From: a bacterium
Lineage (GTDB): Bacteria; Bacillota; Clostridia; Lachnospirales; Lachnospiraceae
Direction: 5' to 3'
Length of the DNA stretch: 64,000 nt
NCBI GenBank assembly: GCA_023663725.1
Contig: JAMPGX010000010.1
Coordinates: forward strand, 1-64,000
The translations under genes and the position numbers were made by a program. Positions 1 to 9,821 of this stretch are shown one piece after another (within the stretch, counting starts at the first letter, position 1; each line of letters starts with the position of its first letter). The notes under the pieces were generated by a model. It ran no database searches and was not told the DNA's origin. It saw only the letters and a list, made by a program, of their open reading frames with translations.

Positions 1-218
1 AAAACGGGGTGTGGAGATATTTAGGAGGATAGAAGTATTCATGCGTTTGTCGTGGCCTAAGGCATTTAGCTGTTGACATCACGGACAAAAACATTGATAA
101 TGTTAGTATGAATGTGTTATCCATGGGAATGACGGGAGATTACGAGGTAGCTGTTGAGGAAGGTGCCACCTGCGTGCGGGTGGGCACCGGCATTTTCGGT
201 GAGAGAACATATGATTAG
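1..218 (+). CDS. C-terminal end of YggS/YlmE-type PLP-binding protein (5' cut by window; frame broken)
   Basis: The last ~50 codons (about 66-218) read [15 protein letters not shown], then [18 protein letters not shown] and [14 protein letters not shown], the typical end of the YggS family (pyridoxal phosphate homeostasis protein, cytoplasmic). It sits directly before sepF, the usual Firmicute order. This frame meets a TAG at 30-32. The preceding family-like stretch (VEIFRRI, about 11-31) lies in another frame, so either the gene carries a frameshift near 30-65 or the read has an indel. Most of the gene is outside the window. Confidence 0.7.
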
Positions 219-317
219 GAAATTGTAGAATTGTTTAACCAGAAAAGCCTGTAGCTGGCACAGGTGGCTTAACACAGTATTGCAGGCACAGGAAAGTTGG
301 AAAAGGAGAGCAATATA

Positions 318-839
318 ATGGGTGTAATGGACAAGTTTCTGAATTATATGAGACTGAATGAAGATGATGACAGTTACTATGACGATGACTATTATGATGA
401 CGATATGGAGGAAGCTCCTGTCGCCAGGAAGAAGACCAACACCGCAAGGGAGAGCGATGATATTTCTGAGGAAAGGCCTGCAAAGAAAACTACGCCGGGC
501 AAGGTGACACAGATGCGTCAGCCGGCTACCCGCAAGCTACCCGGAGGCAACGGCATGGAGGTATGTGTGATCAAGCCGACTACGATTGAGGATGCCCGTG
601 AAATCACGGAGACGCTGTTGGCCAACCGGACTGTGGTATTGAATCTGGAAGGGCTGGATGTGGATATCGCCCAGCGAATTATTGATTTTACCTCCGGCTC
701 CTGTTTTGCCATCTCCGGCAATTTGCAGAAAATTTCACATTATATATTTATCATTACGCCGGCAAGCGTGGATATATCAGGTGATTTTCAGGATATATTC
801 GGAGGGGCATTTGACTCTCCCCTGAATACGGATCTATAA
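318..839 (+). CDS. sepF: Cell division protein SepF
   Basis: 173 aa. SepF is a cytoplasmic FtsZ-binding protein that anchors and bundles FtsZ at the septum. The start MGVMDKFLNYMRL is the classic membrane-binding amphipathic N terminus; it is followed by an acidic linker rich in D/Y/E and the C-terminal SepF fold (about residues 85-173) with 'CVIKPTTIEDAREIT' and 'VVLNLEGLDVDIAQRIIDF'. The ATG at 318 is chosen because AAGGAG lies about 9 bases upstream; a TTG at 297 in the same frame lacks such a site. It follows the yggS remnant; ylmG/ylmH do not follow here, and aroB comes next. Confidence 0.95.
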   Translation: MGVMDKFLNYMRLNEDDDSYYDDDYYDDDMEEAPVARKKTNTARESDDISEERPAKKTTPGKVTQMRQPATRKLPGGNGMEVCVIKPTTIEDAREITETLLANRTVVLNLEGLDVDIAQRIIDFTSGSCFAISGNLQKISHYIFIITPASVDISGDFQDIFGGAFDSPLNTDL

Positions 840-847
840 GAACAGCA

Positions 848-880
848 ATAACTGTTCGGCTTTTGACGCCGGGCAGTTAT
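848..880 (+). terminator. Stem-loop between sepF and aroB
   Basis: A 13-bp stem (848-860 with 868-880, two G-U type pairs) with a 7-base loop, followed by CATTTT. The T tract is short, so this may be a weak terminator or a processing hairpin rather than a full stop. Confidence 0.55.
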
Positions 881-900
881 CATTTTAGGAGGAATGCCTT

Positions 901-2004
901 ATGGCACAGAGACTTCCAATTCTCTATAAAAGCAAGCCCTGTTATGACATCTATATCACTAGAGATTTCGCTGATGTCCAGCAGGAATTTGCTCCGTTTA
1001 TTACCCCTGATACCAAGGTCTGCATCGTAACAGACTTCCATGTCAGGGATCTATATGCTAACGCCCTGAAGAAAGAGCTGAGTGGTATCACTGGCAAAGT
1101 AGATATCTATGCGGTTCCTGCGGGGGAGGAGCATAAAACTCTGGATACGATCAGGGGTATCTATACCTTCTTGATCCAAGAGAAGTATGGACGCAGGGAT
1201 TGTCTGGTAGCGCTGGGCGGAGGCGTGGTAGGGGACATGACAGGTTTTGCTGCGGCCACATACCAGCGAGGAGTGGATTATATTCAGGTGCCAACAACCC
1301 TGTTGGCGCAGTGTGACAGCAGCATCGGCGGTAAGACGGGAGTAGATTTCCACGGATATAAGAACATGGTGGGAGCCTTTAAAATGCCCCGACTGGTCTA
1401 TATGAATATGAGCACGCTGAACACCCTGGAGGAGCGTCAGTACTTTTCGGGGTTTGCGGAGGTTATGAAGCACGGACTGATCAAGGACGCGCGTTTTTAC
1501 ACCTGGCTCATTGATCAGATGTATGAGATCTGTGAGAGGAATATGGATGTACTGGAGGAGATGATACTGCGAAGCTGTACCGTCAAGAAGCATGTGGTAG
1601 AGAAGGATCCTACGGAGCAGGGGGACAGGATGCTACTCAATTACGGCCACACCATCGGCCATGCCATCGAAAAGGCTCGCAATTTTGAGCTGTTCCATGG
1701 AGAATGCGTCGCGCTGGGAGCCGTAGCCGCCGCCTATATCTCCTGGAAGAGGGAGATGATTTCCATGGAGGAATACTATGAGGTTCGGGATATGTTTGTA
1801 CCCTTTAATCTACCTATCTCTGTGGAAGACATACATCCAGAGGAAGTTCTGACGCTTATGAAATCAGATAAAAAGGCTCATGCCGGCACTGTCAGCTTTA
1901 TTTTGCTGGAGCGCATCGGCAGGGCCGTAATCGATGAGACCGTGTCGGACGGGGAGATCCTGGAGGCGATTCGGGAAATTCTTTTTGAAGAAAGCGGAGA
2001 CTGA
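901..2004 (+). CDS. aroB: 3-dehydroquinate synthase AroB
   Basis: 367 aa, normal length. It converts DAHP to 3-dehydroquinate in the shikimate pathway, using NAD+ and a divalent metal. Visible motifs are the NAD-binding GGGVVGD (106-112), PTTLLAQCDSSIGGKTGVD (131-149), and the metal ligands in FAEVMKHG (E187), NYGHTIGH (H250) and FHGE (H266). The ATG follows AGGAGGAATGCCTT. lspA begins 14 bases after the stop, so aroB, lspA and probably rluD are cotranscribed. No other aro gene is nearby. Confidence 0.96.
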   Translation: MAQRLPILYKSKPCYDIYITRDFADVQQEFAPFITPDTKVCIVTDFHVRDLYANALKKELSGITGKVDIYAVPAGEEHKTLDTIRGIYTFLIQEKYGRRDCLVALGGGVVGDMTGFAAATYQRGVDYIQVPTTLLAQCDSSIGGKTGVDFHGYKNMVGAFKMPRLVYMNMSTLNTLEERQYFSGFAEVMKHGLIKDARFYTWLIDQMYEICERNMDVLEEMILRSCTVKKHVVEKDPTEQGDRMLLNYGHTIGHAIEKARNFELFHGECVALGAVAAAYISWKREMISMEEYYEVRDMFVPFNLPISVEDIHPEEVLTLMKSDKKAHAGTVSFILLERIGRAVIDETVSDGEILEAIREILFEESGD

Positions 2005-2018
2005 GTGAGGGAATACGA

Positions 2019-2543
2019 GTGAATATGAAAAAAGCCATTATGTTGTGTATAGATATGCTGCTGGGATCTTTCCTGGTGTGGTTTGACCAGTATACCAAAA
2101 GCCTGGCCATCCGTCATCTAAAAGGACGTTCCGCCTTTTCTCTGATTGACGGTGTACTGGAGCTACAATATCTGGAAAACAGGGGAATGGCTTTTGGCAT
2201 GCTGCAGAATCAGAAGGTTTTTATTCTTTTCGTGGGGATTATCTTTATGCTGGTGCTTCTGTTTTTCCTGCTTAAGATGCCAATCAACGCCAAATTTCGG
2301 GTAATACATGTGCTGATGGTATTTATTATTTCAGGCGGTCTGGGCAATATGTTAGATCGACTACGCATGGATTATGTGGTTGATTTCATCTACTTTGTGC
2401 TGATAGATTATCCGATATTCAATGTGGCTGACATCTATGTCGTGTGCGCCACCATTGGCTTGTTTATCATGTTCTTATTTATTCTCAAGGAGAAAGATCT
2501 GGAATTTCTGAACTTCAAGCAAAACCGATACCGAGAAATGTAA
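2019..2543 (+). CDS. lspA: Lipoprotein signal peptidase (signal peptidase II)
   Basis: 174 aa inner membrane aspartyl protease that removes prolipoprotein signal peptides after diacylglyceryl transfer. Four hydrophobic segments (about 8-22, 67-85, 95-110, 135-155) fit the family. The catalytic aspartates are in VVDFI (about D122) and FNVADIY (about D138); the NRGMAFG and GGLGNMLDR motifs are also present. A GTG at 2019 has GAGGG 7 bases upstream; an ATG at 2025 is the alternative. The likely substrates include the lipoproteins at 16.2, 21.6 and 55.2 kb. Confidence 0.95.
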   Translation: MNMKKAIMLCIDMLLGSFLVWFDQYTKSLAIRHLKGRSAFSLIDGVLELQYLENRGMAFGMLQNQKVFILFVGIIFMLVLLFFLLKMPINAKFRVIHVLMVFIISGGLGNMLDRLRMDYVVDFIYFVLIDYPIFNVADIYVVCATIGLFIMFLFILKEKDLEFLNFKQNRYREM

Positions 2544-2592
2544 TCGACGCATAGACACAAGACATTAATCCTTATTATGCAGGTAGAAGAGT

Positions 2593-3507
2593 ATGGATGA
2601 GTTTCATTTTCAGATTACAGAGGAATATGAGGGAGAGAGGATCGACAAATGCATGGCCATGCTGCTGGATTCCCTCTCCCGCAATTATATTCAGCGATTA
2701 ATTAAAGAGGAACAGGTCCTGGTAAATGGCATGCCTGTCAAGAGCAGTTATCCAGTTTGCGTTGATGATGAGGTAGTCTTCTCTCTGCCGCCTTCACAGG
2801 AGCCGGATATCCTTCCGGAAGATATACCGCTTAATATTCTCTATGAGGACGAGGATCTGCTGGTAGTCAACAAGCCTAAGGGGATGGTAGTGCATCCGGC
2901 CGCCGGACATTACAGTGGCACCCTGGTCAACGGGATCATGTACCACTGTGGAGCGGATTTGTCCGGCATCAACGGAGTTCTTCGTCCTGGCATCGTCCAC
3001 CGAATTGACCGTGATACCACAGGTTCTCTGATTGTCTGTAAAAATGACAGGGCTCACAATCATATTGCGGCCCAGCTCAAGGAGCATTCCATCACTCGGC
3101 GGTACCGCGCTATATGTTATGGAGTGATAGAAGAGCGGGAGGGAACCGTGGACAAGCCTATAGGCAGGCATCCCACGGACCGTAAGAGAATGGCTATATG
3201 CGAGCGAGGAGGTAAAGCTGCGGTAACACATTATCAGGTGTTGCAGCGTTTTCGGGACTATAGCTATATCGAGTGCGAATTGGAGACAGGACGCACTCAC
3301 CAGATTCGGGTGCATATGGCCTCTATCGGCCATCCGCTACTCGGGGATGAGGTGTATGGCGCAGGCAGAAAATGCCCTTTTTCTCTGCAGGGACAGACGC
3401 TTCATGCCTTGACGATTGGCTTTATTCATCCCACCACTGGAAAGTATCTGCAGCTTGAAGCTCCAATGCCGGAATATTTCACACATTTGTTGGAAATTTT
3501 GCAATAA
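2593..3507 (+). CDS. rluD: RluD-type 23S rRNA pseudouridine synthase
   Basis: 304 aa. It isomerises specific uridines to pseudouridine in 23S rRNA. An N-terminal S4 RNA-binding domain (about 13-70) is followed by the RluA-family catalytic domain with HRIDRDTTG (136-144, catalytic D139), 'TGRTHQIRVHMASIGHPLLGD' in the second half, and the start of the catalytic fold at LYEDEDLLVVNKPKGMVVHP. A second RluA-family enzyme is encoded at 30.0 kb. It follows lspA, as in many Firmicutes. Confidence 0.92.
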   Translation: MDEFHFQITEEYEGERIDKCMAMLLDSLSRNYIQRLIKEEQVLVNGMPVKSSYPVCVDDEVVFSLPPSQEPDILPEDIPLNILYEDEDLLVVNKPKGMVVHPAAGHYSGTLVNGIMYHCGADLSGINGVLRPGIVHRIDRDTTGSLIVCKNDRAHNHIAAQLKEHSITRRYRAICYGVIEEREGTVDKPIGRHPTDRKRMAICERGGKAAVTHYQVLQRFRDYSYIECELETGRTHQIRVHMASIGHPLLGDEVYGAGRKCPFSLQGQTLHALTIGFIHPTTGKYLQLEAPMPEYFTHLLEILQ

Positions 3508-3511
3508 TTTA

Positions 3512-3540
3512 TTGTTTTTAGCTTCAATTTGATGTATAAT
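3512..3540 (+). promoter_or_regulatory. SigA-type promoter upstream of the cytidylate-kinase-like gene
   Basis: TTGTTT (3512-3517), 17-base spacer, TATAAT (3535-3540), starting just after the rluD stop. The leader to the ATG at 3597 is about 50 bases. Confidence 0.7.
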
Positions 3541-3596
3541 AGATACAGATAAATGGAATTGACATTTATACTTTTGCAGGAAATGAGGGTTAGCGT

Positions 3597-4223
3597 ATGA
3601 ATACTGTGATTACAATCGGACGTCAGTTTGGTTCCGCAGGACGAGAAATCGGTGAAAAGGTTGCGGAATATTTTGGCATCAAATGCTATGATAAGGAGCT
3701 GCTCAGCAGGGCGGCCCAGGAGAGCGGCTTCTGTGAGGAAATGATTCAGAATCATGACGAACGTCCCACCAATTCCTTCCTGTACAATCTGGTGATGGAC
3801 ACTTATTCTTTCGGCTATAATGCCTCCTCCTTTGTGGATATGCCCATCAGTCATAAAGTATTTCTGGCACAGTTTGATACGATTAAAAAGATTGCTGACG
3901 AGGGAGGCTGTGTAATCGTAGGGCGTTGCGCGGACTATGCTCTGGCTGATTATGAGAACTGTATCCATCTGTTTATCTATGCGGATGAGGATACCAAGGT
4001 GAAGCGAATTATGCAGAAATACAGCCTGACGGAACAGAAGGCCAGAGACATGATCATCAAAAAGGATAAGCAGCGTCAAAGCTATTACAATTATTACTCC
4101 TCAAAGAAATGGGGGCGCGCCGACAGCTATGATCTGTGTATCAACAGCAGTGTGTTGGGCGTCGAAGGTACGGTGAAGCTGATTATCCAGTATATTGAAG
4201 ATTTTGAGTCTAGAAAAAAATAA
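3597..4223 (+). CDS. Cytidylate kinase-like protein
   Basis: 208 aa P-loop protein of the cytidylate-kinase-like family common in Clostridia. The N terminus ITIGRQFGSAGREIGEKVAEYFG carries a GRxxGSxGR nucleotide-binding loop rather than a standard GxxxxGKS Walker A; CYDKELL follows, as in the family, and CVIVGRCADYAL lies mid-protein. True cytidylate kinase (Cmk) phosphorylates CMP, but the substrate of this subfamily is not established, so no symbol is given. It has its own promoter and precedes the rplU promoter. Confidence 0.85.
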   Translation: MNTVITIGRQFGSAGREIGEKVAEYFGIKCYDKELLSRAAQESGFCEEMIQNHDERPTNSFLYNLVMDTYSFGYNASSFVDMPISHKVFLAQFDTIKKIADEGGCVIVGRCADYALADYENCIHLFIYADEDTKVKRIMQKYSLTEQKARDMIIKKDKQRQSYYNYYSSKKWGRADSYDLCINSSVLGVEGTVKLIIQYIEDFESRKK

Positions 4224-4232
4224 GAATAGGGA

Positions 4233-4261
4233 TTGACAAACAAGGCACCTCATGCTATGAT
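4233..4261 (+). promoter_or_regulatory. Strong SigA promoter of rplU-prp-rpmA
   Basis: A consensus TTGACA (4233-4238), a 17-base spacer and TATGAT (4256-4261). This is the best candidate start for the L21 leader transcript. Confidence 0.85.
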
Positions 4262-4267
4262 TAACCA

Positions 4268-4375
4268 GTATGCCGCATAATTAGGTAGAAGTGTGTCGCT
4301 TTGACAGGACACCACCAAAATTAGCGAGTAAGGGCGAAGGCGTTCATGCCGGAGTTCATGAATAGGAGGTGCCTT
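4268..4375 (+). ncRNA. L21 leader (5' UTR of rplU)
   Basis: About 108 bases lie between the promoter and the rplU ATG, a long leader where Firmicutes carry the conserved L21 leader RNA thought to mediate autogenous control by a ribosomal protein. Short complementary arms are visible (TGTC/GACA around 4290-4312; GGC/GCC around 4340-4350). AGGAGGTGCC just before the ATG is the ribosome binding site. The assignment rests on position and length; no covariance model was run. Confidence 0.55.
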
Positions 4376-4681
4376 ATGTACGCAATTATTGCAACAGGTG
4401 GAAAGCAGTACAAGGTTTCTGAGGGAGATGTGATCAAGGTTGAGAAGCTCAATGCAGAAGCTGGTGATACTGTTACTTTTGACCAGGTGATCGCAGTAAG
4501 TGACGCTGCTCTCAAGGTTGGCGCAGATGTGGCTAATGCCACGGTAGCCGCTACTGTTATGGAGCAGGGCAGAGGTAAGAAGGTTATTGTATACAAGTAC
4601 AAGAGAAAAACCGGTTACCACAAGAAGAACGGTCATAGACAAGCATACACTCAGGTTAAGATTGACAAGATCAACGCTTAA
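4376..4681 (+). CDS. rplU: 50S ribosomal protein L21
   Basis: 101 aa, normal for L21 of the large subunit (binds 23S rRNA near L20). [20 protein letters not shown] and the C-terminal [15 protein letters not shown] signature are diagnostic. The start at 4376 follows AGGAGGTGCCTT; an in-frame upstream ATG at 4346 would add a non-family extension. First gene of the rplU-prp-rpmA operon. Confidence 0.98.
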   Translation: MYAIIATGGKQYKVSEGDVIKVEKLNAEAGDTVTFDQVIAVSDAALKVGADVANATVAATVMEQGRGKKVIVYKYKRKTGYHKKNGHRQAYTQVKIDKINA

Positions 4682-4696
4682 TGTAAGTAGAAGGTT

Positions 4697-5029
4697 ATGA
4701 CGACAGTAGTAATTCGCAGGACAAGAGCACAGCGGTATACGGGGTTTACCTGCATGGGACATGCAGAGTACGCCAGACCCGGCCAGCCGGATATTTTGTG
4801 TGCTTCCATATCCATGCTGGTGATCAATACCATCAATTCATTAGAGGAGCTGGCCGGAGAGACTTTGCGAGTTTCCTCCGATGAAGAGAGCGGATATATT
4901 CAGTGTGCGATAGAGAGTGACCTGCAAGAAAAGTCCATCCTTCTGATGGACGCTATGGTATTTGGCTTGCAGCAGCTTGTCAAGACCTATGGCAAAAAGT
5001 ATCTTACAATAAAGTTTGAGGAGGTGTAA
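4697..5029 (+). CDS. prp: Ribosomal-processing cysteine protease Prp
   Basis: 110 aa. Prp removes the N-terminal extension of L27 in Firmicutes. The catalytic pair is visible in GHAEYARPG (H22) and DILCASIS (C35). It lies between rplU and rpmA, its universal position, and its substrate is encoded 3 bases downstream. The L27 here begins with the Prp target LQFFA, so enzyme and site are both present. Confidence 0.95.
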   Translation: MTTVVIRRTRAQRYTGFTCMGHAEYARPGQPDILCASISMLVINTINSLEELAGETLRVSSDEESGYIQCAIESDLQEKSILLMDAMVFGLQQLVKTYGKKYLTIKFEEV

Positions 5030-5032
5030 GCC

Positions 5033-5317
5033 ATGTTAAATATGAATCTTCAATTCTTCGCTCATAAAAAGGGTGTTGGTTCTACCAAGAACGGCAGAGA
5101 TTCCGAGTCCAAGAGACTGGGTGCGAAGAGAGCCGATGGACAGTTCGTCAAGGCTGGTAACATTCTGTACAGACAGCGTGGTACCAGGATTCATCCCGGT
5201 GTGAATGTGGGTATCGGCGGTGATGACACATTGTTTGCATTGGTTGATGGTGTTCTGAGATTCGAGAGAAAGGGCAGGGATAAGAAGCAGGCTTCTGTAT
5301 ATCCTGTAGAGCAGTAA
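5033..5317 (+). CDS. rpmA: 50S ribosomal protein L27
   Basis: 94 aa. L27 reaches the peptidyl transferase centre with its processed N terminus. The protein starts [18 protein letters not shown]: the extension ends at LQFF, where Prp should cut to expose AHKKG. The body is standard ([37 protein letters not shown]). A strong terminator follows, closing the operon. Confidence 0.98.
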   Translation: MLNMNLQFFAHKKGVGSTKNGRDSESKRLGAKRADGQFVKAGNILYRQRGTRIHPGVNVGIGGDDTLFALVDGVLRFERKGRDKKQASVYPVEQ

Positions 5318-5343
5318 TCCTGGTTATCGAACATAGTCACGAG

Positions 5344-5381
5344 GGCTTCAAACATATCCTGTTGTTTGAAGCCTTTTATTT
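5344..5381 (+). terminator. Rho-independent terminator after rpmA
   Basis: A perfect 10-bp stem (5344-5353 with 5364-5373), a 10-base loop, then TTTTATTTC. It separates rplU-prp-rpmA from obgE. Confidence 0.9.
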
Positions 5382-5388
5382 CTTGTGA

Positions 5389-6702
<1,314 letters not shown>

Positions 6703-6734
6703 CAGGGCGATTGAGGAAAGGGGAGGAAAGAGGA

Positions 6735-7022
6735 ATGACAAGCAAGCAAAGAGCATATTTAAAGAGTCTGGCCAATAGTCTGGATCCCAGCTTTCAGGTG
6801 GGTAAATCTTGCCTGACGCCACAGGTGACAGAGGCGATTAGCGAGGCCTTTAACACCAGGGAATTGATAAAGATAGCTGTGCTGAAGAATTGCATGGACG
6901 ATCCCCGAGAGATCGCGGAGATCGTGGCGGAACGCACTCACTCCCAGACTGTGCAAGTGATTGGGAAAAAGATTGTGTTGTATAAGCCGGACCAGGATAA
7001 CCCCAAGATTAAGCTGCCTTAG
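6735..7022 (+). CDS. yhbY: YhbY family RNA-binding (CRM domain) protein
   Basis: 95 aa CRM-domain protein associated with pre-50S particles. The start MTSKQRAYLKSLANSLDP and the loop FQVGKSCLTPQV match the family's GxxG-type RNA-binding loop. The ATG at 6735 follows GAAAGAGGA; a GTG at 6699 overlapping the obgE stop lacks support. It lies between obgE and nadD, its normal neighbours. Confidence 0.9.
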   Translation: MTSKQRAYLKSLANSLDPSFQVGKSCLTPQVTEAISEAFNTRELIKIAVLKNCMDDPREIAEIVAERTHSQTVQVIGKKIVLYKPDQDNPKIKLP

Positions 7023-7094
7023 TATGTGCTGGAATATTCTACACCAGTAGTTTAAACATGTCGGCACAACGATAATGGAAGAGGGATTCAGGGA

Positions 7095-7721
7095 ATGTGT
7101 ATCAACACAGACAAGTGGAACAAAATAGGCATTATGGGGGGAACCTTCAATCCTATTCATATCGGCCATCTGTTGTTGGCTCAATGGGCTATGGAGGAAG
7201 CAGGACTGGATGGCGTAATTTTCATGCCCACTGGCTGTTCCTATATGAAAAAAAGTACTGCGGTGCTGTCCGGAGCAGAAAGATTGGCTATGACAAGACT
7301 TGCTATCACAGGCCAGGATCGCTTTGCCTGTTCTGATCTGGAGGTGAACCGACAGGGCCGTACTTATACCTGTGAGACGCTGGAGGAGTTGCATGCTGTA
7401 TATCCCCATGCACAGCTGTTTTTTATTGTGGGAGCCGACTGTTTGTTCTCAATTGAGACTTGGTATCATCCGGAGAGAATTTTCCGCCATTGTGTTTTGC
7501 TGGCTGCTTCACGCGGCGGTATCCCCATGGACAGACTGGAGAACAAGAAGCGGGAATTGATGGCCGCGTATGATGCGGATATTCTGCTGACAGTCTTTCC
7601 TAATATTGAGATTTCTTCCACTGATATCAGGGAGCGCTGCCGGCAAGGACGTAGCATCCGGTATCTCGTGCCAGACATTGTGCGGGAATATATTGAGAGG
7701 AATCAGTATTACAGGGAATAA
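7095..7721 (+). CDS. nadD: Nicotinate-nucleotide adenylyltransferase NadD
   Basis: 208 aa. It adenylates nicotinic acid mononucleotide to deamido-NAD+. The nucleotidyltransferase motif is GGTFNPIHIGH (15-25), with N where many members have D. The C-terminal motif SSTDIRERCRQGRSIRYLVP is typical. It is followed 15 bases later by yqeK, as in Bacillus. Confidence 0.95.
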   Translation: MCINTDKWNKIGIMGGTFNPIHIGHLLLAQWAMEEAGLDGVIFMPTGCSYMKKSTAVLSGAERLAMTRLAITGQDRFACSDLEVNRQGRTYTCETLEELHAVYPHAQLFFIVGADCLFSIETWYHPERIFRHCVLLAASRGGIPMDRLENKKRELMAAYDADILLTVFPNIEISSTDIRERCRQGRSIRYLVPDIVREYIERNQYYRE

Positions 7722-7736
7722 GGAGTTGATTGGAAT

Positions 7737-8312
7737 TTGAAGGCAATTGCTTTGAGTAAATTGAGAAAGGAAATATCCAAGGTTCAGGATGAAAAGCGTT
7801 ATGAGCATACTCTGGGTGTGGCTTACACAGCCGCCAATCTCGCCGCATGTCATGGCGGAGATATTGAAAAGGCTCTGATTGCCGGCCTGCTCCACGACTG
7901 TGCCAAGGGTCTGTCCGAGCACAAGCTGCTTGACTTGTGTGAGAAACATCACTTGCAGCTCAGCAGGGAGGAACGGAAAAAGCCATCTCTGCTGCACGCG
8001 AAAGTCGGCAGTTATCTGGCACACAAAAAATACAAGGTGACCGATCCGGATATATTAAACGCAATTTGCTATCATACCACAGGAAGACCAGAGATGTCCC
8101 TTTTGGAGAAAATTGTTTTTGTGGCTGATTATATGGAACCGGGGCGCAGACAGGCTCCCAGGCTGGAGCAGATACGTCGAGCGTCCTACGCCGATCTGAA
8201 TCAGGCAGTGCTGATGATTCTGGAGGACACATTAGCCTATCTGAAAGAGTGTTCGGCTGTAGTCGACCAGACCACGCAGGCAACCTATGAGTATTATCTG
8301 AATATCCGCTAA
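7737..8312 (+). CDS. yqeK: HD-domain hydrolase YqeK (symmetrical Ap4A hydrolase)
   Basis: 191 aa HD-superfamily protein; family members cleave diadenosine tetraphosphate to ADP. HD residues are visible in YEHTLGV, LLHDCAKG (HD pair) and the later CYHTTGR and ADYMEPGR. The start is a TTG at 7737 with AAGGAG about 11 bases upstream. It lies between nadD and rsfS in the conserved cluster. Confidence 0.92.
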   Translation: MKAIALSKLRKEISKVQDEKRYEHTLGVAYTAANLAACHGGDIEKALIAGLLHDCAKGLSEHKLLDLCEKHHLQLSREERKKPSLLHAKVGSYLAHKKYKVTDPDILNAICYHTTGRPEMSLLEKIVFVADYMEPGRRQAPRLEQIRRASYADLNQAVLMILEDTLAYLKECSAVVDQTTQATYEYYLNIR

Positions 8313-8332
8313 AGCGGGAAAAGGAGGTCTAT

Positions 8333-8683
8333 ATGAATACTTCTAATGAAATCGCCAGAATCGTCATCGAGGCTCTGGAGGAGAAGAAAGCAGAGGACAT
8401 CAAGGTGATTGATATCAGCCAGCTTTCGATTATCGCAGATTACTTTATCATCGCAGGCGGCAGCAATCGCAGCCAGATTCAGGCACTCAGCGATAATGTC
8501 GCGGAAAAACTTGGACGAGCGGGGCATTCCCTAAAGCAAAAGGAAGGCTATGACACTGCCAATTGGGTACTGATGGACTTTGGAGATGTAATTGTGCATA
8601 TTTTTGACAAGGAAAACCGTCTACTGTACGATCTGGAGCGCATCTGGAGAGACGGTCGGCAGATCGCAAAAGAGGATTTATAA
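8333..8683 (+). CDS. rsfS: Ribosomal silencing factor RsfS
   Basis: 116 aa, normal length. RsfS binds L14 on the 50S subunit and blocks subunit joining when nutrients are low. Family features are DIKVIDISQLSIIADYFIIAGGSN and the GDVIVHIFDKENRLLYDLERIW stretch. Last gene of the plus-strand block; it ends at a strong hairpin. Confidence 0.95.
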   Translation: MNTSNEIARIVIEALEEKKAEDIKVIDISQLSIIADYFIIAGGSNRSQIQALSDNVAEKLGRAGHSLKQKEGYDTANWVLMDFGDVIVHIFDKENRLLYDLERIWRDGRQIAKEDL

Positions 8684-8692
8684 GCCTTTACT

Positions 8693-8732
8693 AAAAACAG
8701 TGGCTATTCTTTTTAGAATAACCACTGTTTTT
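8693..8732 (+). terminator. Terminator after rsfS
   Basis: An 18-bp stem (8693-8710 with 8715-8732, one G-U) with a TTTT loop. The arms begin with AAAAA and end with TTTTT, so it can act in both directions between rsfS and the convergent DUF378 gene. Confidence 0.9.
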
Positions 8733-8788
8733 CATAAATTTTCTTTTAAAGGATTCTGATGGCAAAGCTCAGCATACACATGTCGCCG

Positions 8789-9010
8789 CTATGAAGCATC
8801 TCCACGACCATTGTTCCCCAAATGCATATAAAATGTGATCAAGTACAATCCACAAAGCCCCACAATCACATAGACAATTCTGGACAACCAGGACATTTCT
8901 CCAAAAATGAAGGCAACCAGATCAAATCGAAACAGGCCGATCAGCCCCCAGTTAATGGCACCAATAATAGCAATGGTCAATGCGGTGCCATCCAAATATT
9001 TGTTTCCCAT
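8789..9010 (-). CDS. DUF378 family small membrane protein
   Basis: 73 aa with two hydrophobic segments (about 10-30 and 42-62). LTIAIIGAINWGLIGLF is the DUF378 signature (the YuzA type). Function is unknown. A good ribosome binding site (GGAGGAAACTCAT) precedes the ATG. It lies alone downstream of lexA on the same strand; about 110 bases separate them. Confidence 0.85.
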   Translation of the reverse strand: MGNKYLDGTALTIAIIGAINWGLIGLFRFDLVAFIFGEMSWLSRIVYVIVGLCGLYLITFYMHLGNNGRGDAS

Positions 9011-9121
9011 ATGAGTTTCCTCCTTTATTTCCTTACTATAGGCGGCCTTTTAACTCAGGCTTCAATATACATTCTTTGTTTCATAACTATTGTTGCCCGA
9101 CATAAGGAGGAATATACTAAC

Positions 9122-9739
9122 TCACCGATAAAAACGAAACACGCCAAACACTTTTCCCAAAATTTGACAATCGTCAACAATGATAGGCTCCATGGAATCA
9201 TTCTCCGGTTGGAGACGAACATGGCCATCCTCTCTGTAATAAGTCTTAACGGTGGCTGAATCGTCAATCAGCGCCACCACCATATCACCGTTGGAAGCCG
9301 TATTGCAGCAGTTGACAAAAATGCGGTCTCCACTGAATATTCCGGCATTGATCATAGAATCACCCTTAACCTTCAAAATAAAAGACTCTCCCTTGGGCAC
9401 CACGTCCGCGGGAACAGGAAAGTATTCCTCAATATTTTCCTGAGCAAGAATAGGCTGTCCCGCAGCCACCTGCCCTACTACGGGAATACTGACCATATCC
9501 GTACGGACCATCTGAAAACTATCGTCACAAATTTCAATCGCCCTCGGCTTAGTTGGATCGCGACGTATGTATCCGTTCTTCTCCAAAGTCTCCAGATGAG
9601 AGTGGACAGAGGAAGTGGACTTCAAATGGACTGTCTCACAGATCTCCCTGACAGTAGGTGGATATCCCTTTTTCAAAATCTCATCCTTAATATAGTCCAG
9701 TATCTCTTGCTGTTTAAGTGTAATCTTGCCGTAGCTCAT
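9122..9739 (-). CDS. lexA: SOS repressor LexA
   Basis: 205 aa. The winged-helix DNA-binding domain (about 1-65, with [20 protein letters not shown]) is followed by the S24 autoprotease: cleavage site AAG (A93-G94), catalytic S128 in KGDSMI and K165 in ATVKTYY. The start at 9739 follows GGAGGACTCTGCA; an ATG 15 bases upstream is less well placed. Its promoter overlaps a LexA box, indicating autoregulation, and it is divergent from the yneA-like gene. Confidence 0.96.
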   Translation of the reverse strand: MSYGKITLKQQEILDYIKDEILKKGYPPTVREICETVHLKSTSSVHSHLETLEKNGYIRRDPTKPRAIEICDDSFQMVRTDMVSIPVVGQVAAGQPILAQENIEEYFPVPADVVPKGESFILKVKGDSMINAGIFSGDRIFVNCCNTASNGDMVVALIDDSATVKTYYREDGHVRLQPENDSMEPIIVDDCQILGKVFGVFRFYR

Positions 9740-9792
9740 TGCAGAGTCCTCCATTTCTCACGGAAAATAGCTATTTGTTTTCTAACAATTTC

Positions 9793-9821
9793 AGTATAGC
9801 ATAGTTTTGACAAAAAGGCAA
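9793..9821 (-). promoter_or_regulatory. lexA promoter
   Basis: On the minus strand TTGCCT (9816-9821), a 17-base spacer and TATACT (9793-9798). The -35 box overlaps the first LexA box at 9819-9832. Confidence 0.6.
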
